Positions 1 to 10,721 of a stretch of 64,000 nucleotides of DNA are shown here, piece after piece. Each line of letters begins with the position of its first letter. Position 1 is the first letter of the stretch. The translations under genes were made by a program, and so were the position numbers. The notes under the pieces are model-generated. The model was given only the letters and a program-made list of their open reading frames with translations. It did no database searches and was not told where the DNA came from. Source of the DNA: Reticulitermes speratus (lineage: Eukaryota > Arthropoda > Insecta > Blattodea > Rhinotermitidae); NCBI GenBank assembly GCA_021186555.1, contig JAJKFL010000008.1:12393936-12457935 (forward strand), given 5' to 3'.

Positions 1-480
1 ATTACTGTTCTTTTTTCACTTGCAACAATCCTACTCACTCACTTTACACGACATATAAATATAACCTATTGTTATAGATATTATTTTGCTATATTATTTC
101 GAACTTTTTCCAACGTAAGTGATCTGTAACTTTCCTAATGCTTTGTGATTGCCACAAATTATGTAATATGCAGATGAGGTCAACGACGTACCGAAAGGCT
201 TTTCTTGCAAACTTTAAAGGTTTTGGTGATATTACGTGTTGCAGTGATGTGTTTTTTTTTTTGGACACGACCTAATACGTCATGTTCTAAAAACGGAGGC
301 ATTGAAATCGTGTTTTGCGCTTATTATTTCATGACAGTGCATTAAACATTAAGAACATTGGAGCAGATATTGTTATATGGATCCTTCGTTAAAGTGAAGA
401 TAGAGAAAGTCAAAATAAAAGCTAAATAATAAAGACAATTTAGTCAAAACAAATATCTTTTAAGACAAAAACAATATTTG

Positions 481-516
481 TCTACATGTTTCGACCCAAA
501 AGTCGAAAAATGTAGC
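481..516. repeat. Hairpin related to hammerhead stem
   Basis: The arms CTACATGTTTCGAC and GTCGAAAAATGTAG pair over 14 bp with one mismatch around a six-base loop. On the minus strand the segment reads GGGTCGAAACATGTAG, which resembles the GAAA plus palindromic stem III part of the hammerhead motif at 52.9 kb. The CUGANGA box is absent, so it is at most a decayed relic. Confidence 0.45.
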
Positions 517-1244
517 ATTTTGTAAAGGCAAATATTTTTATAATAAAAGACGATGGTGTTGACTAAAACTGCCTTTATTATTCAGTTTATGCAACACAAC
601 GGGATGTCTTCTCTAAACAAAATAAAAGCATTCCCTTTATTAATATGGACACTATATTTTTAATTGCTCTATGAAGGTAAAACATTCTGATTGTACCGAA
701 ATATTATGCTTATTCAGTTTTTAAAAAGTTTAAGATTTGTATTGTAACTACCCATGACAGGATAGTGAAAGAATTACAATGTACACATTTCCATTTTTGT
801 GTATATTTTTCACCTGTTGAGTATTCGATATGTCATCAGATATTTAACTACTTACATGGAGCAGAGTCAAGGGGAAGATAGTGTTCCCTCATCTAGTCAA
901 GAATTACCCCTTATTCTATGTAACCTTAAATTTTATCGTCGTGCATCAAATATTGACGCATTTCTAAAATATTGACGCATTTCTAAAATATTCGCAACTT
1001 GATAATTAATAATTCAGTTATAAACTCTTCGTTTAATAAACTTTAGTTAGCTTATATTTTGCATACCTGTAGAGTAACGTCGCCATCTTAATTATATGAA
1101 ATAAAAAAGAACTAATTTTATAGTTCATCTGAATCACATGCGTGACAAAATACTTTTAACTATTCCAGAAAACACATTCGAATATAAGGCAGAATGAGGC
1201 AGTAAAGCTAAAAAAAGTGCAATTTTTATAAGATATTTATTTAC

Positions 1245-1286
1245 GATTCGACACGTTTTGGTTTAAGAACCATCCTCAGGGATCAT
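1245..1286 (-). ncRNA. Degenerate hammerhead-like motif
   Basis: On the minus strand the order is CTGAGGA, one extra T, GGTT-loop-AACC, then AAAACGTG. This matches the architecture of the 52.9-kb hammerhead motif (CUGANGA box, short stem II, GAAA-like box, short stem III), but GAAA is changed to AAAA, which would be expected to abolish cleavage. It is interpreted as a relic of a Penelope-like element or retrozyme. Confidence 0.4.
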
Positions 1287-3972
1287 AGCATTATTTATAC
1301 ATTTTGCCAGTAAATAGCAAGTGAATATGCGGGAATTTTGGAAGAAATTTCTTCTTTAATTCCCGTCATGTCTATACTCATGTAAATGGTGGCGATGTTG
1401 CTATTGCAGGGACACATTTTTATAAGAATATGAAGCTTTAACAGCTTTTAATATTTTAGCAACCCCGACTTTTGCAGCAGTTTGCAATTTAATCTCCGTG
1501 AAAGCCTTGTTATACTTCTTATCACGTTGTGTTTCTGAAATACAATCGAGAGACGCATTTTAATAAGTCAATTTATTGTTCTCTTGAACAAGTCCACATA
1601 AAATAATCACCTTATCCTGCGATAGAACTGAAATCATGTGTGATCTACCTACACCTTTAAAAGCCACAAAATTACAGATTGACACATGTCTAAACTAGGG
1701 GTCGAGGGCTCGTTCTAGAGGTCTAGACTTCGGACTGCGGTTACTGGACTGAGAGTGAGCATGACTTACGAAGTGCTTAGCAGTATATGTCGTTTTATTA
1801 TTTATTTAACAAAAAAGGCAAAGGCACACAACGAAAAAATTATACTCCTTAGTCTTTTATGTATAAGGTTATGGACTGCCAACAAGATGTAGGATTTTGG
1901 AAATAAGAAGCCGTTCGGTTTATGAAACTGTGCTGTTCGCCCTTGTTAACGGCACTACAGGATATTCACTTATTACCGAGCAATATTGTATTCTAATTAA
2001 GAGAGATTGTGACGGTTGCTATGGTAACATTTTAATTGTGAAATTCTTTCGTATGGAAGACACATCGATAATTAATGCACGTAAGAACTTTATAATTAAA
2101 GCCAATGAATAGTGGCCTTGCTTCCACAAGTTTTAAAAATGTTTATAACCGACTGTAGCTACATTATTATTTCGTTCAGTTCTTTTTGTTGCCAGACAAT
2201 ATTCTGAAACACAACCAAATGAAGTTATTGAGAAACAAGCGAATTATACAGGAAAAATACACCTGCAAACTAACAAAAATCGGGGATGTGTAGTTCAATT
2301 CCTATCACAATAGCGAAAAAATAAATTGTTACATTACTTTGTCAGTTTTGGTGTGAATGGAATTGTACTTCACAGTAGCATTTCTCATAACTCCAGTCTG
2401 AATACGACAGCTTTGAAGAACATACATACATAAACGTTAGTCATATTTTATGAGAGCACGTCTGAATAGCCTAGCTTTGTACACCCACTGTATTGTATCA
2501 TCATCATTATATTTGATTTTTCTCATTTATATGTCACATATATATATTAAGTGTAATAAATTCATTATGAGATATTACCATTTGTAAATAAAGACGTTCA
2601 TTTCTTGTCTTCAGTCTCTGTTTGAAGCCCTAATCACAGATCTCTGAATTGCAGTAACTCCTATAGCACGGACACGTACCACAGAACCGTTAAAACTGAG
2701 TATGGAACACACGGTGAAATTAGAGAAGTTACAGCGTCGTGCCATGCAACAAAGTAGCCTATGTTAGAAGACTGCGTCGCCTTCAAATACATTATACTCT
2801 TCCTGTCATGCCGAAAGTAGCTTCATTATTTTTCGTAATAAAGGTTTCTCGACTTCGAGTTTGAACAGGAGACTAATTACAATGACTAAATGTTTTGGAG
2901 ATTTTCTAGAATCCATGAGAATTCTTGCGTTGCCTCTTATATTAGGCCACGACTGATTCGTTCCACAGCCTTTACACATCGTAACTCACACAAGCAACCC
3001 CACCATTCGACGCCACTTAATTTACGTATAGAGCGTTTCTTTTATCGTGCCCCAAGCACGGCAGCTGTGATAGGATACCACGGCGAATGCAGGCTTTGTA
3101 TACGATGATAAGCTACTATGCTCCGGGACACGATAAAATGGACAGTCTGTAACTTTAAAAGAAATTTCTGCAAATGGTTCACGAATGTGCCAATCACTCA
3201 TTATATGCGTAATGAAGTGCAAAGTACACATAACAATCCTTGTCATAAATGTCGTAAAGGTGTGTAAGTTGTTCATTGATCTAATTCGTAAATTCGTTGT
3301 CCCCATTATAATATATATATAGATACAGGGTGTTTCAGGAGGAGTCTGCCATATTCAGGAGAACGTTCCTTACGTTAAATTACGTGGATATTACCAAAAA
3401 TACCTATATTCGAAGTGCAACGGTTACGGAGACAATGGCGCGATAAATTTTAAAGAATGAGGAACGTTAGACATCTATTGAACACCAAATACATACTAAA
3501 ACGAGAAGAGGAACATGCTCAAAACAACCCCCTCCCCATGCCCCCCGATCTTTCCCCAGTCATGAACCCAGCCCACATCATTCCAGAAGGATGTTTTAAA
3601 ACTCGGTTATCCTATAAATATTTACAGCGTTCTAATCGAAAAAGATAGGCGGGGTGATGTAGCCTGAATTACAGTTCCTAAGTATAAAGTTGTGTTCCGG
3701 CTTGTATGCTGTAAATGTTACAATAAAGATGCAGGTTTGGCTTGCCTGTTCAGTAGCGGTGAGACACCACAGGTATGACAAGCCCACACTGGAAGTGTAT
3801 ACAGTCATGCTGTGTCTCTGATTGGTAAAGTGTAGTTGTCACGTGGAAAAGAAGGGCATACACCATCAGTTCGTAATTCGGCCGAGACTCGCTGAGTTTA
3901 GAGACATCCGTTGCGTACGTTATAACAGAAACATGGCTTGATTTAGTTGAATACAAAGCTCATACAGCTGAG

Positions 3973-4002
3973 CAGGTTAGTTACGGTACCGTAACTAACC
4001 TG
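3973..4002. repeat. 30-bp perfect palindrome
   Basis: The half-site CAGGTTAGTTACGGT is followed directly by its exact reverse complement, giving 30 bp with no spacer. The right side continues into further AACCTG-like words. No gene is adjacent. It could be a mobile-element terminus, a binding site for a dimeric factor, or chance enriched by AGGTTA-rich sequence. Confidence 0.85.
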
Positions 4003-4107
4003 AACTGACCTGGGATTAGGTTCAGGTCAAGGCCGGAATCCAATCATCATGGATATGTTGATGTTCCTTGCTTGTAATTCGAGGTGCATACCGGTACATA
4101 CGTGCAT

Positions 4108-4174
4108 ACTGCATACTACATACATACATACAAACATACATACATACATACATACATACATACATACATACATA
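4108..4174 (+). repeat. TACA tetranucleotide microsatellite
   Basis: Repeated TACA units run through this stretch with a few interruptions at the left edge. It is a simple repeat with no sign of function. Confidence 0.9.
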
Positions 4175-5029
4175 GATTCGAAGTTTAGACGATTATAGGA
4201 TTTGGATTAAGGCATACAGCACAGAGAGTGCTTGGAAATGGGTCATGAGTTCTTCCTCAGACATACTTTGAATTCGCTGGCGCGCAAGTACCTGTATAAA
4301 GAACTATACTTGCATTCAGACACAAGAGCAAAGAACTCGTTCCTCACAGTGTTGCCTAATTCACATATATTTTTTTCACGTCAAATAAATTTTATGTAGG
4401 ATCTCTAAATGAAAATACATTTTGCAGGCAAATTTTAATATAAACACCTTGTATTAAGTGCAATGTTAGTTTCAGAGCAAAAATTATGGAATGACAGATA
4501 CCAGCTCCCACAATGCATTAAATTTAGGCAGTTTGTGAAAACCCCTCAAAATTGTTAAAATCGAACTTGAGTACATATATTTGGAAAATAAAAATTCGTC
4601 AAGAAAGTAAGAGACTATACATCAACAGAAAAAGATATATTGAGATACCAAGAATTAGATGGAAGAAACTCCTAAGGCTGTACAATTTGGAAGAATTATG
4701 CGCAGCGTGTTTAGAGTAAAGAAGAAAGGAAATTCTTTGACTATTCTGTGCCAGAAAAATGATAGAGGAGGAAACTGCATGGTGTTGTTTACTTCTCTTG
4801 AATCATTAATTTCGAAAATAAAAGCGCACCTCTGAAAGGTTGGCCGCAACAAACAGCTCCTCTATCGGAGAATCAAAGTACCAAACGGAAAACACTGTCA
4901 TTCTTATTGACCTGTTTCGATCGTCCGAACGTGTCACTCTACCCAGACTTTGTAGCCGACATCAGTGAGCACGGTTACTCACGTCACAGTTTGCTACATC
5001 TCTGATATTCCAGGGGCATAACATATGGC

Positions 5030-5370
5030 ATGCTTCGAGTGTTCGAGGAAAGGGTACTGAGGACCTTACCTGCAACCAAGTCAAGGGAAGTAAGTGATGA
5101 AGGAGAAACCTGAATAATGAGGAGTTTCTTAATCTTCACGAATGTGATTAGCTAAACTTTAACAGCGTCGGAGACATTAGGAAAGTTGGTAAAATTTCAG
5201 TCGGAAACCCCGAACGGAGGAGAAACTGGGAGTAAACGAGAGGTCTTAAAGAAATAAGAGGTCAGTGTGTGGATTGGATCCAGCTGGCTCAGGATGGGGG
5301 TCCAGTAGCAGGCTGTTGTGAACAGAGTAATAAATTTTCCGGTTCTACCAGTATAAAACCGAGGAATTTC
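5030..5370 (+). mobile_element. Diverged LINE 3' fragment
   Basis: The start translates to VFEERVLRT, matching the [12 protein letters not shown] segment of the better LINE copies at 23.0 and 55.2 kb. Further along, a GGATTGGATCCAGCTGGCTC segment matches the conserved [12 protein letters not shown] tail region. Many indels separate these islands, so this is an old copy of the same family. Confidence 0.6.
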
Positions 5371-5921
5371 AACTTGCTGTGGGAATGTCAACGTCTGGTA
5401 TGATTTTACGCCAGGTGATCGTGCACTTAAAAGTAAAAGCAAAGTTTTCATGGAAGCTTATGGGTGTATTGGAGGTAATATCCATTCATTCTTAAACGCG
5501 ACACTAGATAAACCTGAGTGATCAGCTTCTCGTCCCAGTCCCTTTACCATCGGGGAATGCGCCTCCCAAACTCCGTACCCACTGATTTTGAAGACGACAT
5601 TAAAACATTTATTACGATTTACGTATTAAAGCTGGCGAACTCCTATAGCTCAGTCAATATGGTGACTGACGAGCTGGATGGCCGGTGCAGCCAGGAATAC
5701 AGAAATCTATTCGCCACATCTTCCAAACCCGCTCCGGGTATCACCCAATTTTCTGTTCAATGTGTACTGGGGAATCTTTCTCTGGGTACAGCGACCGGGG
5801 CACTAAATTGACGACCCACTTTCAACTAGTGACTAATAACCGACGGGCTCCCATGTCCGTCACTCCAACATGCCTTCTCTACAGTTTACAGGATCCTCCG
5901 AAATATATACTAACTAACTAA

Positions 5922-6227
5922 CTCCATGGAGCAGAGTCCTTCTTGAGAAGCTAACAGGTCGTCAGCTAGTCAAGAAATTCCCCGCGTTTTGTGGAACCCG
6001 AAGGTTCATTACCGCACTCACAACAGCCCGCCACCTGTCCCTATCCTGAGCCATATCAATCCAGTCCATGCCCCCCCATCCCACTTCTTGAAGATCCATT
6101 CTAATATTATCCTCCCATCTACGCCTGGGCCTTCCAAGTGGTCTCCTTCCCTCAGGTCCCCCCACCAAAATTCTGTATGCACCTCTCCCCTCACCCATAC
6201 GTGCTACATGCCCCGCCCACCTCATTG

Positions 6228-6228
<1 letters not shown>
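5922..6228 (-). mobile_element. LINE 3' end, minus strand
   Basis: The minus strand encodes the C-terminal tail of the LINE found complete at 54.8-56.5 kb, including [31 protein letters not shown] and [18 protein letters not shown]. The element ends in the shared 3' sequence GGACTCTGCTCCATGGAG followed by TTAG repeats. The 5' side stops at a TA microsatellite, so the copy is strongly 5'-truncated, as is usual for target-primed insertion. The frame is open through most of the tail, suggesting a fairly young copy. Confidence 0.85.

Positions 6229-6259
<31 letters not shown>
6229..6259. repeat. TA microsatellite
   Basis: Pure alternating TA directly abuts the truncated 5' side of the LINE fragment to its left. 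Confidence 0.9.
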
Positions 6260-6261
<2 letters not shown>

Positions 6262-6431
6262 TGCCGTACAAAATCCTTTTTTTTTGGAAAACCTCAACAC
6301 AAAAGACCTATGCATAGATGGGATTATAATAAGAAAGAAGTGATAAATTCTGAAAATTTAGGCCTAAAGTGGATTTCACTTTCCCACGACAGGGTCAAAT
6401 GCAAGATTGTCAGAATAAAGTTATGAAAATT

Positions 6432-6680
6432 CAGTGGCGTAGATAGGTTTTTTGGTACTTTTAGCGAGTAACAACAATTACCGCCTGTGACAGGAATGAT
6501 GAGCTTTACAAATCGCAGTTACTTAGTAAATTTACTTTTATTCGGTTTAATAATTTAGAATTTGTTGAGGGCAGAAAATCGAAAGTTTTTCATGTAAGTA
6601 CTCGTTTTGTTGTCCCTTTTCCTCTGCCGCCGACGCGGCCACACTTCTTCCCACCCCCACCCCCTCTAGCAACGCCCCTG
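6432..6680. mobile_element. hAT-like nonautonomous element (MITE)
   Basis: The left end CAGTGGCGTAGATAGG and the right end reading (reverse complement) CAGGGGCGTTGCTAGAGG form imperfect terminal inverted repeats of the CAGNGGCG type typical of nonautonomous hAT elements. Internal sequence such as AATAATTTAGAATTT and GCAGAAAATC recurs in the element at 9.83-10.12 kb. No transposase is encoded. An 8-bp target duplication is not evident by eye. Confidence 0.6.
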
Positions 6681-6689
6681 CTCTCAGAT

Positions 6690-9600
6690 ATATTTACTAT
6701 ACACGAAGTTTCGGAAACTGACTTTACTCCCAAGAAGAAGTCTACATTAAATATACTTCAGAAAATTTAAAATAACCATTGAAGGGTGTCATGAACCAAA
6801 GACTGTCACAAAAAATTGGCGGTGTAGTAAGTCCTAACCGTGCCTCCACAGGATATAAGGTATTACAAACATAAAATCTTCGGACGTCTAGCAGTGTGCA
6901 CACCAACAATAAAACAAATTTACATCCTACTTTTGTATAAAGACTCCAAATAATCTCCGACTGCTTGTACTTGATTCTAAAGCTGAACACATTAACATAT
7001 GCTGTCCTGCAAAGCACACAGGCTATAGGTTTCAAACATCAGCAGAATTAAAGTCTTGCAACTTGGGCAATTTTCTTGTTTAAAATATCTTGTCACTTCT
7101 CACTGACTAAGAATAACAATTTAGGTATATTATTGCTTTGAAGAACGTACCTGCTTTCTGCGTGATCCTGATCTTGTCGCTGAATTTATGAATTTCCAGC
7201 GATATTTGGAAAAAAATAATTTCCTGATGCTTTACACTCTTTGCTTCAAACACCAAACATCACATCTCAAAACACTGAAACGCTCTCACTTAAAAACGAA
7301 CTTATCATGTTTGAAAAAAAAAACACAAATTATTCACTTCACTGTGTGGTTTAGGTTCTTCTTAATACTTCCCGACCAGCAGACATCTTTCCAATTCGAC
7401 ACACAAACACACACACGTGCAAACACTACATATGTGTTACCGACGAACTGAACATATTTCCTGGTGAATCTTGAATGTAATTCACTATCACAACCGCCAC
7501 AACAGAACAACTTGTTACTGAACATAGGCCTGCCTTATATTACACAAAACAATAACCGATTTAACTGCGGAATATAGCAAACACCATGCATTCCCCCGCT
7601 CTAATCCCTTAACTGAAGTAGCCTACGACAAACACATATCACTCCGCATCCCTGACTACCCTGTATGGCCCTACCTAGTTGATACAAGCATGTAACCTCT
7701 AATAGCATTTAAATTGTGAAATAAACATTCTTGGTATAGAGCTCATGCAAAACCAACGTCCGCAAGGACGTCCTTGTTACAGTTCTGACGTTTACCTTTT
7801 TTCATATAGTTACTCTTATGCATGATATACTAACCTTTTTTTGATCAGAGCAGTGCAACCATAAGGTTGGTTAAAGGATAAGGAGTAGCAGCGATAAACA
7901 CAATCAACGCCACAGGCTGTGTCGCTGCTCTTGTCTATGCAGGTTAATTGCGCTGTGGGGAAGCCTTGCTGTAAAGGAGCTCGCACTTTTCTGTTCGGAA
8001 GAAACGATAATCTGCTCCAAGTCAATGGGGGGGGGGGGGGAATTTGTAATATACCGTCACTTGCTGTCGCAAGATATTACACCAACAGAAACTGTAATGG
8101 AGAAAGGGACTATATCTTGCAACGTAATACCGTTACAGAGTAACTGGACACACAAGCATCTAAATAAAAGTCATTGTCAGATGTGTAGTACCCACTGGTC
8201 TTGAAGACATTCCTCCTTCTCTTGTACGACGTTGTAGCAGCGATAATGACCTTCATTTGCATTCGGGGGGGGGGGGGGGGGAGATCACTGGTTGGAACCT
8301 TGGAAGTTTCGTGTCTTTACTCAGCCTCTTCAGATGATTGGTGGAACAGTATGTCTGCTCGTCAATCAATCGCGACCGCCTGTTACCAAGTCCTCACCTA
8401 GTCGCTGTTCATGTCAAAATTCTCTCTTTCTCGTAAGCCACATATTCGCTGCAGTTGAAAAATCACCAATTTAAGAATCAATCACTCGATGACATATTCA
8501 ACGTGCCTACAAATTCGCCTTCTACGCGCTCAGCCTTCAATTTACATTAGGAACCTAGGCCGTGCCATGGCTCAGGCGGTTAATCGCCGGCCACTGACCG
8601 CGGAGGCCAGGGCTCGATCCCGGGTCAGTCCATGTGGGATTTGTGGTGGACAAAGTGGCACTGGGACAGGTTTCGGTTTTCCCCGGTGCTCCATTAGACG
8701 GAAAAACGAAAAAAACTAATCATCTTCATAACAAGGTTGCACAATAAGCCTCAAGGCTGCGGGGCGTCCGTAGCGTCTGCTGCGGGACCCTTCACAAAAA
8801 AAAAAGGAACTACTTGACACTTTAGTACAATGTAGAGCAAACCTTAATTGCACAAGGACCATTTGACTTTTCCAAATACTGCACGGGCCGTAACCCAACG
8901 TTTAATAGTAAAAGTCGTAATTTTTCAGCGAATATGTATTTTATGCTAAGCAAATAAAAGACTAAAATTATTATAAATTAGTTATTCGTAAAAATTACTG
9001 TTACATTTTAATTTGTATGGCTTACATTATTTGTTAAGAATGGAAAGACGTCAGTGAGAAAATTGCCCTGTTTCTCTGACGCTGATATTTTTTAAGAAAC
9101 ACTCGGAATTCAGTTCCATAAAAATATGACTGAATACGCTTGCAATAATTGTTATTAGAACACGCTTAAAACTGAAAGAGTAAGGGGGATGGTGAAGGTC
9201 ACCACTCTGTATTTTTCTCACTCTTCCCACTTTTAAAGTTTCCGACATTAATTTTTTCCCGTGCAATATCACGAATCTGATTGCAAATTAAATATTGGTT
9301 TACTAGATTTTACTATGATTGCGAAGTAAAGCAAATCATCTAAAAACTGTCTTTCATTCTGATGGGAGAGCATAATTTACATGTGTTCGAAAACTCTCTC
9401 GGGCCGCTGGTTTAGGATATTACCTAACATAGATGTCAGTTACGTAGTTCACTTAGTGCTGCTAGGGTAGTTACCACCACGACCGCAGGACTTTTTGCAA
9501 GGTGGTGCACATTACCTACACAGAAAGTGACCACATTTTCTAATAATTAATTGCAGAGAGGTGAAAGAAGACTACAATTTTTATTTAAAGATGGCACCTA

Positions 9601-9830
9601 TGTAAATCATCCTTAGGCTAAACTGTTGGAAGTGCAGGAAATTTAGCTTTGTTTTCAAGAATTTTTAACGTTTGGCTTTATCAGTTATTAAAAGTAAATA
9701 TTCCAAGGTGGATGGAGTAGAAAAGTAATGCATACAGACTTTTTGTGATAAGAGCGGAGAGCGACAACTTGGAAGACCAAGAAAAGCTGGAATTTTAACC
9801 TTATGATTGATGTTAGAAACATATACTGAA
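6690..9830. other. Intergenic, no gene seen
   Basis: No coding exon is recognisable. The region holds G runs at 8027-8040 and 8265-8281, a 12-bp palindrome AAGGACGTCCTT near 7764, and a SINE at 8558-8805. Confidence 0.55.
8558..8805 (+). mobile_element. tRNA-derived SINE (family A)
   Basis: A tRNA-like head has an A-box-like TGGCTCAGGCGG near 8569 and a B-box-like GGCTCGATCC at 8611-8620. It is followed by a body reading CATGTGGGATTTGTGG and CAAAGTGGCACTGGGACAGG, then a 3' part ending in an A-run at 8795-8805. The same body recurs near 13.7 kb (minus), 26.4 kb and 33.2 kb. This is the most complete copy in the window. Confidence 0.85.
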
Positions 9831-10076
9831 AGGGGAAGGGAGTAGCTTAGCTATTTTTTTAGCGCCCGGGACGAGTAATCACAATGGCCGCCCCTAATAC
9901 AAGTTATCAGGAATTATGAACTTCAGGGATTAAAAAATGAAAGGTATTTATTGAGTTTCGTTTTATTTGGCTCAATAATTTAAAATTTCTTGGGTGCAGA
10001 AAATCATTTTAATCCATTTAAAACATCCATTTTGCTGCCCGCTGGACTCTGCGACCGGGGCGGACACACCACTCGC

Positions 10077-10107
<31 letters not shown>

Positions 10108-10120
10108 ATCTACGCCACTG
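9830..10120. mobile_element. hAT-like nonautonomous element, second copy
   Basis: The right end CTACGCCACTG is the reverse complement of the CAGTGGCGTAG start of the element at 6432, and internal segments (TAGCGCCCGGGACGAG, CAATAATTTAAAATTTCTTG, GCAGAAAATC) align with it. A 30-base C run at 10076-10105 lies just inside the right end. No transposase is seen. Confidence 0.6.
10076..10105. repeat. 30-base poly-C tract
   Basis: An uninterrupted run of 30 C residues lies just inside the right end of a MITE-like element. It is the longest of thirteen pure G or C runs of at least 11 bases in the window. Confidence 0.95.
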
Positions 10121-10277
10121 GAACCTTACGTCCATGCAAAACAGACAAAATTGTTCTTTTTAATTTTAAGGTGACCTCTTGTAATTCTTTTTATTATTTT
10201 ACCATACATCTTGTAGAGGATGAGATCCAATGCCTATTCTCAGTAACAAACGTCCACTGAAGGTTTTTAAGAAAAAA

Positions 10278-10318
10278 AGGCCCGATGATGGCTTATTCCA
10301 AGCCGAAACTAATCGCCT
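10278..10318 (+). ncRNA. Degenerate hammerhead-like motif
   Basis: The layout is AGGC (stem I), CCGATGA, an extra T, GGCTT-loop-AAGCC (stem II, 5 bp), GAAA, CTAAT, then GCCT (stem I partner). This is the arrangement of a type I hammerhead, with the core CUGAUGA changed to CCGAUGA, which should impair cleavage. The extra T before stem II is shared with the other copies in the window, supporting common origin. Confidence 0.5.
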
Positions 10319-10721
10319 AAAAATTTTTACTGTAAAGTTGTGTATGACTGTATACTGAATAATATGTACCAGACAAAACTGCCTGAAAGCGGTTTGTAAA
10401 GTATGCCACCCCAGGCAGCCTTTGTGTGTCATCGCGCCTGCTTCTCTACGTCGCAAGATTAGCAATTGGTAACAGCATATATTCATAGCATACATTGGTA
10501 TATTTCTTGTCCTTTGCATGCGTAACATTAAATGTGAGCATAGTCTGTGTCTGAAATCAGTTCTATATTCACGAATTTCATACATGGTTCCATCCGTACT
10601 GCAACAAAATGCAAATTACCGCCTCAGTGCGGCTTTGAGTTTCCAGCGCTGCTAGCGTTAACATGTATAACTAAGGTTCGAAGCCCGTGAAAATACGTTA
10701 CCATAGCGATGTGTTGATGTT

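Larger units (their letters stand above)
1..5030. other. Gene-poor AT-rich region
   Basis: I see no convincing coding exon here on either strand; the open frames are short, low in complexity and show no recognisable domain. The stretch holds a hairpin near 482-515, a 19-bp tandem duplication at about 952-989, a hammerhead-like relic near 1245-1285, a 30-bp palindrome at 3973-4002 and a TACA microsatellite near 4108-4174. The start of a mobile element may lie near 3325, where a CAGGGTGTTT motif occurs, but this is unproven. Confidence 0.6.
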
